A stretch of DNA of 64,000 nt, taken from assembly GCA_025765615.1 (NCBI GenBank), contig JAIVFJ010000166.1, positions 1-64,000 on the forward strand. Reading direction: 5' to 3'. The position numbers were made by a program, and so were the translations under genes. The notes under the pieces were generated by a model. It was not told the DNA's origin and ran no database searches. It saw only the letters and a list, made by a program, of their open reading frames with translations. Source of the DNA: Zopfochytrium polystomum (Eukaryota > Chytridiomycota > Chytridiomycetes > Chytridiales > Chytridiaceae). Below, one piece after another: positions 19,750-30,305 of the stretch (positions are counted from its first letter, which is position 1; every line of letters begins with the position of its first letter).

Positions 19750-21539
19750 CCGATCGGTCTGCAGCAAACGCTGCTGCGCTTTATAAGGACATGCAATAAT
19801 TTCAATGAACAGTCTCAATCATAGCCAACCTTTATCCTCAACCGACTACGCAGAATGAAGTAATGCCTCATAAGAGTGGTATGAGCAAACAGGGCTTTTT
19901 TCTCTCTTTCTGTTGATAATTTTTACTTATTTTTCAATTAGTATTTTCCTTTATTTTGGCTGTTTTTCTTGTTTTATCTTTTATTTAATTGTTTGTTTGT
20001 TGTCTCTCTTGTGTGTCTTCCTTCCTTTCTGTGGCTGTGGTGACTGTCTTCTTATCTTCACCAATCATTTTTTGCCAGTTCCTCCACCCCGCTTCCACTC
20101 TGCTCTGGTGGCTGTCTGCCAAGATATGGGCCCATGATTCTCTGAGCTGTCTCTCTTTGTTTCATGGCTCAGCCCCATTTTGGTAAATCACCCTCCCATT
20201 CTGTTCTTTACTGTTTAAATTATTGTTTTGTTGTTTTGTATGTGTTTTCCCTCCTTTTTCCTCTCCTCCCTGTGATTCCAATCCTCTCCAATTTAAAGTG
20301 CTGCCCCCCCTTTTTGTTGACTGTGAGAACTTTACCTGAAGTCCCTTGCCTGCCCTTTTCTTCCTGACTGTGTGTATGAGCTGGGGGTTGCAGTCCCCTG
20401 GTGTGTGACAGGAGGTACTCCACTTGGCCGTCATGGCAGTGTGTTGGGTTCAATCCTTGTGCACCTCACCATTCTGCATGCTGTTTGGGTTCGACTGGGG
20501 TAGGAGCCACTTGGTGATGGAAGGATGGAGGGTGAATCTGTGGTGGTGCCTCTTTGTTCCTGTCAATACATCTAGTCAAATCCAGGTCTCTCAAGGTGAT
20601 ATGATAATGAGTTGGCTGGTCAGGTACTGCTGCAGAAATGGTCTCTCAGGTGTTCTGCCTGTGTGTTGGCTCCAGTGGCCTCTGGTGGGCCTGGTCTTCA
20701 GGGTTCAGACCCTCTTTCTCTCAGATTAATGCCTGTGATGTCATGGTCCCACGCTTGTGTGAAGGAGTGTGTTTTAACCTTACTTGCTTCTAAGATAGGG
20801 GAGTCCTCTTGTCTGGTGAGGCAGATGTCTGTGTCCTAGTGGGATGAAGCAAGAAGAGTCCTACTCTCTCCCACCTGTGTGCCCCCTCCTTGGATTGAGT
20901 TAGAACCTCTCTTGGGAGTGAGACAATATGCGTCTGGTTCTGTTAAGTGGAAAACAGTTCTGGTTTCATCCAACAGGCACTTCTGCACACAAACTGTTCC
21001 TTGTGTTTGCCTTTTGTGTCCAACCCCTCCAACTTAGGGCTTGTCTTTGGCAGCGAGAGAGAGCTGGTGCTCCAAGGTGGTGGCTCCAACGGGTTGGAAG
21101 CTGGCCACTTTCCTCCCCACTCCTTGTCTTCCCCCTTCACTTCTGTCTTAGGAAGGAGCTGTCACAGATTGGTTGGTGCTGCCTTAGACACCCCCTTTGT
21201 CGCACTGACCCTTTCTGAGTGATTCAGTCACTTTGGCTTTGCCATAAGGGTTTCTCTGTGTCTTGGACCAGAGGCATTTTGCACTTTCATTTGTGATTGT
21301 GCCACCCCTTATCACACTTTTCTTATGTTTCTCTTTTATATGTGTGATGGCTGACCCTAACCCTTCTTTTGCTGAGTTTGATTTGATTCAACCGAGCTTT
21401 TCAGATGAAAATAACTGATTGCACCCCAATTGCTGGATGTTTCGAGTTGTCATTTCGCAAAACACATCTAAATGCAGAGTCACAGACACTGCTGAGGCAC
21501 AAACCTTTTTTTTTTTGTTAGATTGAACTGACTGGTTAG
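19203..21539. other. Repeat-rich intergenic DNA without a gene
   Basis: Contains an imperfect GACA-type tract at about 19258-19310, a (GA)n run at 19708-19745, and from about 19900 a long GT/T-biased stretch with only short frames. No conserved protein, LTR boundary or RNA gene is recognised. Confidence 0.5.
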
Positions 21540-21610
21540 CAGCAAGAGGCACAAGACAGACCCCAACTTATTGTGACTGTCAGTTATCGTTCTCATGATG
21601 CCCATGGAAC
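21540..21610 (-). repeat. Dispersed repeat R1, inverted fragment
   Basis: The reverse complement of this piece matches the end of R1 copies at 29050-29130 and 32250-32290 (core GATAACTGACAGTCACAATA, followed by GTCTGTCTTGTGCC in the first). Confidence 0.6.
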
Positions 21611-21614
21611 AGCA

Positions 21615-21775
21615 AGCCACTGCCAATGCAGACGGTGCTGCAGGAGCCCTCGTCGCCGCTAGCAACAGGGTGAAGAGAGAGAAGGGAGTCGACTATGTGG
21701 GGGTCAGAAGGTCGCCAGCATGGAACTTGCACGCAGAAACACCTGTGATGGTACACGCACCCCACTGGGCTTACT
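21615..21775 (+). repeat. Dispersed repeat R2, copy 1
   Basis: About 150 bp that matches the minus strand of 30140-30300 at roughly 80% identity without length change over the core (GACGGTGCTGCAGGAGCCCT through GGGAGTCGACTATG to CACCCCAC). Both copies translate to similar peptides around REKGVDYVG. A fragment of an unidentified mobile element. The segment GTCGACTATG...GGTCGCCAG resembles the 3' half of a tRNA, so a tRNA-derived SINE is possible. Confidence 0.6.
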
Positions 21776-24386
21776 TCAACACTCATCAGTTCAGCTCCAA
21801 CTGGCCATTGATAGGAATGGTTTAGAGACGCCGCTGTATTGAGAGTAAGAGCAATGAGAAGTATGACAAGACGGAGGCCCAGAAACTGCGCGTAGGTATG
21901 GCAGTGATGTGGTTGACACTTGGCGGAATTTAACCAGATTTTTCTTTGTCAGGGGTTGTTGTTCTTTGGCAGTGTCAGAAACAGCAGTACGTGCACAGTT
22001 TCATCTGCATATTTCTAACATTTCCTTTGTTTCCCTGACAGGAAGCTGGTTGAAGGAAGTAAAAAATTCAGCAGTGCCAGCCAGAAGACCCAGAACGAGA
22101 GTGACACTGAATGAGGTGGTTAGTGGAATGTGGTCCAGTAGGATGTAGAATGGCAGAATATCAATAAATGGATTAAGACAATTATATTTCCAGCAATTCT
22201 GAGCTCTGGGGCAGAACTGGGACCCCATCCATGGTCCTTCTTGTAATCTGGCAGATTTAAGCCATGATGTCAACATCCCAGAAAAATGGAGCTGCAGAGC
22301 CTATTGTGTTTGCACCTCCAGCTACCATTTTACATGAAAATGGGAGCCAGTGCAACAAGAAAAATGGGCTCTTGAGCACCCAAATCAATGAAAAATGGTA
22401 TCTCTGAATCCCAAAAAAGGGAGCCAAAAATGGAACCAATGACTCCCAGTGAGAACAAGTCAAAAAAATGGTAGCTGGGGATCCAGAGCTGTGGCCCACA
22501 GTGGCAGCGGACCCACAGCAAAATCAAAAGGCGACTGTTGAGCAACTTAGTTTGATGAAAAAGCAGCCTGATGGTTTTGAGAAAAACTCCGATCTCGCCC
22601 AGCAAGACAAAAGCGTTAAAGGAGGAAAGTGAGGGTTGGGGCGGATGAATGGGTGGGAACAAGCGGCTTTTGGGCAAAAGAACGGACTGCTGGAAAGGTT
22701 GGTACCCAGTGGGATCCTAGTTTCTGGGAGGGGTTCAGTGTTCCAGGAAGGGGTTCTGGGTTTTCAGGATGGGTCAATGAGCAATAAATTTGAAATCCAT
22801 TTCCTACCAAAATCCAGCAGGCGCCCTCCCAGACCCAAAAGAAAGTCATCCAGTGCAGAAACAGATCACTAGGAGTTTCTAGAAAACAGAATGTTGCAGG
22901 TAGATCTGCTTTGAGAGGTCTCAATACGAATAATAACAACCCAGACCAACGTGTTATAGGATAGCACCAGAGATGGTTTTCTCTGGAAAGCCATCCCTGA
23001 CCAAAAGAGGTTGGGTTTGGCTAAGGGGACGCTCTAAAATCTGGTTGTCTTGGAGTCGTCATTCCTTGGTGACAGTTCCCCTGGGGAATCGGGGATGCAA
23101 AGTGCTCTCTGGACTGGCAATCCCAACACAATTCCAACCCCCAACAGAAATGGGATCCCCAAGGCAAACTCCTCTTTTTTTGGGCTCCTCATAAACAAAA
23201 TAACTGTGGTGCAGTTTTAGCGGACGCCCTCCAGTTACACGAGACAACACTAGTGTCAGGAACATCATGCCTACAACCAAATCTGGCTTCCTCTTACACG
23301 ATTAAGGGGTTTTGTGATGTGGCAACTGCTCCACTGGAGCCTGGAACGCTCACCTTCAGCTCCTACTAGTCAGCAGCGAGAGTGGCCTCCACGCAAACCT
23401 CGACGCAAGAATCGCGCGATGAGGCAGTTGCTGGTGCCGTTCTTTCAGGAGGAGCCGCAGTTGGTGCAGCCTCAGTCAACGTCGATGTGATGGTAAACGG
23501 TCCAAGTGTAGCACGAATATTCTCGCTCAAATTTCTTGAGTACTCTTTGCAAGCCTTTCCTCGTCTTCTCTTCTCGAACGCCCAAATATATGTATGGCAC
23601 GCCCCCTCCTCTATCCCATTGCCCCCTCATCCGTAAACTGTAGTGCAAAATGATTAGGGATTCTGACCGTCCACAATACACTGCGTGAGTGCGGATATGA
23701 GGTAGAACACTGAAGACTTCGAGTAGACAAAATTAGAACTGAGGTTGCATGTGGTCGAGTTATTCCACATTCCTTCTACATGGGTGAGCACTGCCACAAT
23801 GGCATTCGAGTAGGTAGCCCCCCCGCTGCTAGACGCTATAGCTAGATTCTACCAAAGATCTCATACATGGATTGTAACTTAAATGCCTGAAGGACATAAA
23901 CTAGGGTCCGAAGACGGGTCGAATCGGGTCGGACATAGCTGATATTCGAGTCCGATTCGAAATTTTGAATCCATCAGCAGAAAAGGGGGATTCATCAGCA
24001 AATTGGCACTCATCGCGCTGATGCAAGTTGGTTCTTGTGAATCCTGTCACAGCACCATCAACTTTCCAACTGCAGTAGAAGACCTGTAACTACAACCATG
24101 ATTGCTTACCTCTGAATCAGTTTGACTTCAATAGAGTGTGAGGGAGTGAAAGAGAGGAGAGAGCGAGCAAGAGAGAGAGAGAGAGAGAGACAGAGAGAGA
24201 GAGGCGGACAGACAGCGAGACACCAAAAAAAAGAAAAAAAAGAAAGCGGAGAAGCACGTGATACAGGTCACTATTCTTCCAACCCAGATCAATCATCATC
24301 GGATCGACGACGACGACGACGGCGACGGCGACGACTGACTGAGTCGGTCTACTACTGCCACTGCTGCGACGACGACGACGACGACG
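21776..24386. other. Repeat-rich intergenic DNA upstream of the F-box/ankyrin gene
   Basis: Contains a degenerate AAAAATGG-type repeat (22270-22475), a segment shared with 59215-59365 (about 23770-23865), and a (GA)n run at about 24165-24205. No gene is recognised. Confidence 0.5.
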
Positions 24387-27320
24387 ATGACCGCGTCGTC
24401 GGACTCGCCGTCGCCGCCGCCGCCGCAGCCTTCACCAGCTTCTCCTTCACCTTCACTACAACCACCACCACCACCACCACCACCTGCCGCTGCTGATGCT
24501 GCTGCTGTGGCTGCTGCCCCTGTTGCAGTTCCTGCAAGAGCAGACAGTGAGGCAACTACCCTGGCGACCTCATTATCTTCTTCTTCGCTCTGCTCCTGCT
24601 GTTGCGTGCCCCCCTCGTCCACCTCTTCTCCTCCTGCCTCGGACGATGTGCTGCCACAAGAGTCCGCCGCCACGCCCTTCATCACCACCACAGCATCAAC
24701 ATCACCACCACCCCCACCACCACCAATATCTCCCCCATCAATCCATCTCCGCTCAGCATCCTCGACCTCGTCGCAGTCGTCCTCTACCACCGCAACCACC
24801 ACCACCGCCACCTTCGCACCCGCCACCACTGCCAGCAGTACCGACGCAGCTACCGCTTCAGCCGCCACGACCACGCAGTCACGGTCAGCTTCCGCCACAA
24901 CAGCCGCATCCGCATGTGCCACAGGTAAAGAAGCCACTGCGGCTGCCACCGCCACAACAGCTTCCTCGACCGTTACCTCCACCAGCACCACCACCACAAC
25001 CACCCCGCCAACCATCCCCCCAACCAGCCCCCCAACAACCACCACCACGGGCGCTCCTCCAGCCACAGCAGCCACATCAGCCCGTCAATCCAGCACCACC
25101 ACTACTACCACCACCACCAGCACCGTTGCCCCCCGCAAGAACGTCGCATCGGCGGCTTCGGCACCGGCACAAGCACCAGCACCAGCACCAACACCCGCCG
25201 TCGCCACCACCGCCCGCAACCGAAAGCAGCGATCCCCGCCGCGGCAGTACCTGCTGCAGCTGCCGTACGAGATCCTGCTTGCTATCGTGTCGTTTACTCC
25301 TCCCGACGCGGCCGCGCTCCTCCCGCAACTGTCGCGACCCGCCCGCTCGCTGTTTGCGCCGGTGGTCGCCGACTTTTCGACCGCCTTCACCAGCGTCCTT
25401 CGGCTGCGGGCGGCCCCCACCCGCCGGCCGCCGGCCGCAACTGCGGCGGCTCGGACAGGCTTGCGCCGCTTCCTGGACGACGACGACGACTTGAGGCTCG
25501 TGCCGCCGCAACTTGCACCACCGCCTCCTCCACCGCCTCCACCGCCACAGGGCAACGGCGACGTGCAGCAGGTCTTTGGGCCGCCGCTGCCGTACCCTGA
25601 CTCGCTGACGCCGTTCCGACGGGTCGACTGGGCGCGCGCGGCCCCGTCGCACCGTGCGGCGCTGCTGCTGCTCGTAGGCTGCACGCTGGACGTGGTCAAC
25701 CTGATCGCGGGCAGTGGCGTCAGCAGCATGGGCGGCGGCGGCGGCGGTCGCGGGACGCGGTCGGCGGGGTGGGCGACCGACCCGGCCGCGGCGATCCTCG
25801 CGATCCGGCGCAGCGGGTCGTCGGTGGCGGCTGCGGCGGCGGCTGCGGCGACTTCGGGATCTTCATCGACGTCCACCGCCAAAGCGGCGGCAGCGGCGGC
25901 GGCAGCGGCAGCACTGGCGGCGGAGAGCCCGACGCTGCGGTTCGACGACTGGCGCGCGCAGCACCGGCCGGCGATGCGCGCGGGCGGCGGGGCGTCGGCG
26001 TACCACGCGCCGGCTCTGACACCCTCGCCGACGGCGCGGCAGCGGCGGGTGCTGCGCGCCGCACTGACCGAGGCATGGGCGCAGCGCGCGGCGCGGAACC
26101 CGCGGTTCGCGCTGCAGTCGCACCCTGCGCTGACGGCGGCGCTCGCGGTGCTGCTGGACCTGCCCGATTTGCTCGTCGCGTTCCTGCGCGAGTGCCTGAT
26201 GCCGGACGCTGCCGGCGGCGGTGGCGGCTACGACGAGCACCACCACCACCACAACCATCGACCACCGTCCCCCCCCCCGCCGCCGCCGCCGCCGCACCCG
26301 TTCCACCAGTACCACCCCTACCACCACCCCTTCCACCACCACAACCACGGGTACGCCCCACCGCCGCCGCCGCACCACCACCTCGAAACCCCCTCGGCGC
26401 AAGCGACGGCGGCGCAATCGGACTACCGCGGGCACCCTGCCCCGCACGCGGTGCTTTGCGACGCGCTGGCGTCCGCCGCGTCCGCGGGCCGCACGCGCTG
26501 CGTCCGCGCGCTCCTTCGCAGCTTCCCGACGCCGTACCCGCTCAACCCGGGCGCGCAAAACAGCGCGGCGCTCCGCCTCGCCGCGGACCGCGGGCACGCC
26601 GGCGTCGTGCGCGCGCTGCTGTCTTCGTCCTCTGCCGCGTCGTTGTCGTCGTTGTCGTCGACCGGCGGTGGCGTCGGCGGCCTCGTCAACGTGGGCGCGC
26701 ACCGCCACGCCGTGCTTCGCGGCGCCGTCGCGCGCGGCGACCGGGAAGTCGTCGCGGCGGTGCTGGTCGCGCTGCGACTGCTGCCTCCCTCTTTCGACCA
26801 CTCCTCCTCTTCCTCCTCAACTTGTTCTACTTCCTCTTCTTTCTCTTCCTCTTCCTTTTCTTCTTCTTCTTCTTCTTCTTCTTCTTCTTCTTCTTCTTTT
26901 TATTCTTCAGCGCAACCCGCCTGCACCGACGACGACGACGACGACGACGACGCCGCCACCGACACCGACGACGCCGACAAGGAGAAACCCCCGCCGCCGT
27001 CCGCCGCGGCCGTGCACTGCGACCCGCCGCTAACGACGGCGGCCGCGGACGAGCTGTACCGCGCGGCGCGGCGCGGCGGGCACGCGGCGGTCGCGGCGAT
27101 GATGGAGGCGACGGGGTTGGTGTCGTGCGCGGCGCGGATCACGGTCGGGCGGGCGTGCGGGCCGCGGGTGCACGCGCTGCTGGAGCAGCTGTATGGCGGT
27201 GGTGGTGGTGGTGGTGGTGGTGCGGCTACGGGTGCGGGTGGTGCAGGGGAAGCGGGTATGGGTGTTGGCCGGGCGGTGCGGGCTGGCGGGCCGGCGGCGG
27301 CGGCGGCGAGCGGGCAGTAG
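24387..27320 (+). CDS. F-box-like/ankyrin protein with long low-complexity segments (977 aa)
   Basis: A single uninterrupted frame from the ATG at 24387. Residues 1-280 are Ser/Thr/Pro/Ala-rich. Residues about 285-325 form an F-box-like helix set (LLQLPYEILLAIVSF). Then follow poly-Ala and Gly runs, a His/Pro-rich segment (about 615-675), and ankyrin-type helices at about 685-770 (LCDALASAASAGRTRCVRAL; ALRLAADRGHAGVVRALL). A poly-Ser tract (about 808-843) is encoded by a (TTC)n microsatellite, followed by a poly-Asp run and a further ankyrin-like helix pair (LYRAARRGGHAAVAAMM). The end is Gly-rich. F-box plus ankyrin suggests a substrate adaptor of an SCF-type ligase; this is inference. Very GC-rich. 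Confidence 0.8.
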   Translation: MTASSDSPSPPPPQPSPASPSPSLQPPPPPPPPAAADAAAVAAAPVAVPARADSEATTLATSLSSSSLCSCCCVPPSSTSSPPASDDVLPQESAATPFITTTASTSPPPPPPPISPPSIHLRSASSTSSQSSSTTATTTTATFAPATTASSTDAATASAATTTQSRSASATTAASACATGKEATAAATATTASSTVTSTSTTTTTTPPTIPPTSPPTTTTTGAPPATAATSARQSSTTTTTTTTSTVAPRKNVASAASAPAQAPAPAPTPAVATTARNRKQRSPPRQYLLQLPYEILLAIVSFTPPDAAALLPQLSRPARSLFAPVVADFSTAFTSVLRLRAAPTRRPPAATAAARTGLRRFLDDDDDLRLVPPQLAPPPPPPPPPPQGNGDVQQVFGPPLPYPDSLTPFRRVDWARAAPSHRAALLLLVGCTLDVVNLIAGSGVSSMGGGGGGRGTRSAGWATDPAAAILAIRRSGSSVAAAAAAAATSGSSSTSTAKAAAAAAAAAALAAESPTLRFDDWRAQHRPAMRAGGGASAYHAPALTPSPTARQRRVLRAALTEAWAQRAARNPRFALQSHPALTAALAVLLDLPDLLVAFLRECLMPDAAGGGGGYDEHHHHHNHRPPSPPPPPPPPHPFHQYHPYHHPFHHHNHGYAPPPPPHHHLETPSAQATAAQSDYRGHPAPHAVLCDALASAASAGRTRCVRALLRSFPTPYPLNPGAQNSAALRLAADRGHAGVVRALLSSSSAASLSSLSSTGGGVGGLVNVGAHRHAVLRGAVARGDREVVAAVLVALRLLPPSFDHSSSSSSTCSTSSSFSSSSFSSSSSSSSSSSSSFYSSAQPACTDDDDDDDDAATDTDDADKEKPPPPSAAAVHCDPPLTTAAADELYRAARRGGHAAVAAMMEATGLVSCAARITVGRACGPRVHALLEQLYGGGGGGGGGAATGAGGAGEAGMGVGRAVRAGGPAAAAASGQ

Positions 27321-27914
27321 GATCTGGGGAGAGGGGTTGCCGAGTTCCTCTCTTTTTTTTTTTTCTTTTTTCGTGTTTGCGTGGGCCGAATCTTGCGGGA
27401 CGGCGGCTAAGTGGGCTGGGTGTGGGAGGGGGGGGGGGAAAAAAAGAAAGCATCATCAAGAAAACCCCATTGTATACAATAAAATATTTTTTTTATTTCA
27501 CCTTTCGCAGTCAGTGTTTGAAAAAGATTGGGTTGCAGAATTTTAGCAGCGGGAGGGGGGGGGGACAGGCGAACCCTTCTTTTTTCAAGCGTTCGCTTTG
27601 CGACGGCGAGTGAAAGTGATGTTTCCAGCCCCACGTTGCTCCATGTTGTGGCCCACAAATAACAAGACATTATCTTCTGTTTAGCGCTTGCACTCAGACA
27701 AGAGGTGCAGTTTTTTTTTAAAAAAAATAAATAAAAGAAAAGAAAAACAATGAGAATATTGTTGGTCTCTCTTTGCTCCTACATGCATTAGTTTGTACAA
27801 ACAATCATTGGACCACTTCCAAAACCTACGCAAATATTTGTTTTTTGATAATGTCATTGAAAGCTTGTTTATTTTTGCTTTGACGTTTTTTTTTTTTTAA
27901 TTTTTAAAGCGGCC
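27321..27914. other. 3' flank of the F-box/ankyrin gene
   Basis: GC-rich up to about 27430, then mixed. AATAAAATA at 27478-27486 is a plausible polyadenylation signal. No gene seen. Confidence 0.4.
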
Positions 27915-28394
27915 GTTTCAAGTGGAAAAGCCGGAGAAGGGCTTTTGAGAAAATAAGGAAATAGTGCTGTTCCCACAGAGCAAGTGAAAAAATTGAAAAG
28001 AGATTCTTTTTTTTTCCCGGTGGCAGAGACAGGCCACCTCTCCAGCTGAGAGAATTAGCTGAATTGGCTCAATTACTGTGAATTTCATATACCTTGAGAT
28101 TTTGAGAGGTTTGGTGGAGGGCAAAAAAAAAACTTTTGATGTTGGAGACAAACCACCCTGAAATGGAGACAGACCACCCCTCCTAATCGAAAACTAATTT
28201 TTTTTTTTTACCCGCCCCAATACTTTTTTTTTCAGCCCCAAAATCTCAAAGAATATGAAATTCACTGTAAAGAAATAGTGCAAGTTTAGATGTGGCAAGG
28301 ACATGGTGGAAAATGTTTCTTCAGCAAAGTTTTCCACCAATCAAAACTTTTTTTTTTCCCCTTGGTAAAGATTTCAGCCTTTTCCACTTGAAAC
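27915..28394. repeat. Foldback element
   Basis: The ends are a perfect 16-bp inverted repeat (GTTTCAAGTGGAAAAG at 27915-27930 and its complement at 28379-28394). A second, imperfect inverted pair lies inside (CTGTGAATTTCATAT at about 28076 against ATATGAAATTCACTG at about 28253). The element is about 480 bp and non-coding, with no clear target duplication. Confidence 0.6.
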
Positions 28395-28742
28395 CAGTGT
28401 TGCTATTTGGACAGTCAAAGTCGGTGCTGGACATTTGTCCTTTTTTGTGGTAGGTCTGCTCCATCTCCCTACTCACAATTTGCAATTAACCTTTTTAGTC
28501 AAATCCCCAAAGAAGTTAAGACCTTATCCTACCAAGCCCTCCGCTGAGAAAAGGCTTGGCTGAGGTGCACAATCTTGACATCTTACACATAGTTTACCAG
28601 AACACCAAAGACAAAGTCCAAAAAGAAGGTCGAACTCCTGTTTAAGGTGACGACTTTCTTGAGGAATTCTGCACCGCTGTGTTCTCAATCCTGCCGCTGC
28701 TATCGAGAGCAACGATATGCCTATGCCCTTGAAGATACCCTC

Positions 28743-29130
28743 TGAAACAGTCTACTCTGAGTGTGTTAGTGGAAGGAGTGAATGAAGTGGAGATGTGTGC
28801 TTGTGGGTGGTCCTTCGCCCCAACTTGGAGAGAGAGAAAAAACTCTGTAATGAATTATTGATACACAATGATGATATACACGCTATAATAGTTGCTAGGC
28901 AAGCATGACTGGCACAGGGAAAAATCTCTCCAATATTATCTGCTTGAGCAGAGGAGGAGGAAAACTGTTTCCACCAGGTTTTCATTCTGCTTAATGCTTG
29001 GAGTATTTGTCAACAGCCCAAGTCAGAGCCTGGGTCTGCATTGGCAGTCTCCCCATGGGCATTGTGAGAACAATAACTGACAGTCACAATAGGTTTGAGT
29101 CTGTCTTGTGCCCCTTGGTGCTAATCAGAC
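28743..29130 (+). repeat. Dispersed repeat R1, long copy
   Basis: Aligns over its length with 31925-32290 (shared words CTACTCTGAG, GGAGATGTGTG, ATTATCTGCTTGAGCAGAGG, ACTGACAGTCACAATAGGTT). No ORF conserved. Nature unknown. Confidence 0.7.
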
Positions 29131-30139
29131 AGTTCTGCCTAACACCCTCCACCCCAAGGATGATAGCATTGAACCCTACCATCCCCGAGGACATTGTACC
29201 ATTGATTCTGTTGGAACCCTACGGTTCTGGCATGAATTACTGGCCCCAGTCAGGTTTTGATTGATTCTGACAGTTACAACTCACCTTCACAATTTCGGAC
29301 TGTCCAAAATCCTGCCTTCTTTTTTGGTTTGTTTATCTTTTTGGAAAAAAGAAAGAAAAAAAAAAAAAAAGCGAACCTCTGCGAGAGCGCCGTGCGGCGC
29401 AGAGACTGCTCACTTGCCTTTTATCGGCAGAGGCTCGGATTTTTGATACCATTCTGGAACGGTCCAAAATGACAGATTTGTGACAGACAAATGGACCATC
29501 CATGACTTTTCCCAACCCAGCTTGAAACGACCTCTAATTTAGTTTATTTAGGGAACGGCAGCTGCGCCAGTGCTTTCTCACCAAATTGAAGGCAGTAGCT
29601 CGAAGCCTTAAACCCCCAATTTTTTTCTTTTTTTTTCTTTTGGGTGTCCATGAGGCGCCACTTTTGGAAAAGAAAAACTCACAAAAAAAAAAAAGTATTT
29701 AAAAACCTCCTTGCGGGCAGTACAATCACCATTCTGCAAAGCGTGCTGCTTTGCTGTCGTCATATAAGGACAGTGCGCGCCACAAAAACAATATCTGTAT
29801 ATACCAGAATAAACAAAGTGATTGGCTTGAACCAAGTTCAACGTTTGCGCGCTCCACCGTCCCTGAGGCAAAGCTGTCTGGCGTGAGGTTCTCTGCAATC
29901 GTGTGGTTGACAACAACAAAACAATTTCCTCATTAATCGTTGCGTCTGCTGGAGTTGGAGGCGTTTTGAAGCTACTTAGTGGTTACATGTCAAACTAATT
30001 GACTGCCCAAAAATTGTTGGCAGCTGCAATCTGCGCAGCCCCTGACACCTGCCTCGATCCTATTGCTGTGAGAGTGAGATGTGTGAGTACAAGTGCGATG
30101 TGATAAAGCCCATTGGTCGAGTGATCATGCGGACGCAGC
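29131..30139. other. Unassigned intergenic DNA
   Basis: Short frames only. A minus-strand frame (29608-29919, containing CFCGAHCPYMTTAKQ) has several cysteines but no recognised domain. Confidence 0.35.
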
Positions 30140-30305
30140 CCGGTGGGGTGCATGTACAATTGTCAGTGTTTCTGCGTTTGAGTTCCCAACTGGTGACCTT
30201 CTGATCCCAACATAGTCGACTCCCTTCTCTCTCTCCCCCTCATCGCTGGCGACAACGAGGGCTCCTGCAGCACCGTCTGCGGCAAGGGGCGCTAGGTCAC
30301 ACCCT
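30140..30305 (-). repeat. Dispersed repeat R2, copy 2
   Basis: Reverse-strand partner of 21615-21775; the coding-like frame (ADGAAGALV...GVDYVG) is also preserved here. Confidence 0.6.

Noticed and set aside
20400..20470. Possible tRNA-derived sequence (GGTTCAATCC box)
   Set aside because: A B-box-like word alone; no cloverleaf could be folded around it.
21355..21363. Telomere-like CTAACCC word (also near 55418)
   Set aside because: Single units only, no array.
25077..26801. Minus-strand frames of 190-310 codons opposite the F-box/ankyrin gene
   Set aside because: Antisense of GC-rich codons; no domain, and the plus strand has one continuous frame with F-box and ankyrin segments.
24496..27613. 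Plus-strand alternate frames (up to 614 codons) inside the same gene
   Set aside because: Low-complexity overlapping frames with no conserved motif; the ATG at 24387 gives the recognisable protein.
29608..29919. Minus-strand Cys-containing frame as a zinc-finger gene
   Set aside because: Cysteine spacing is irregular and the frame ends in homopolymer-encoded Phe; not enough to call a gene.
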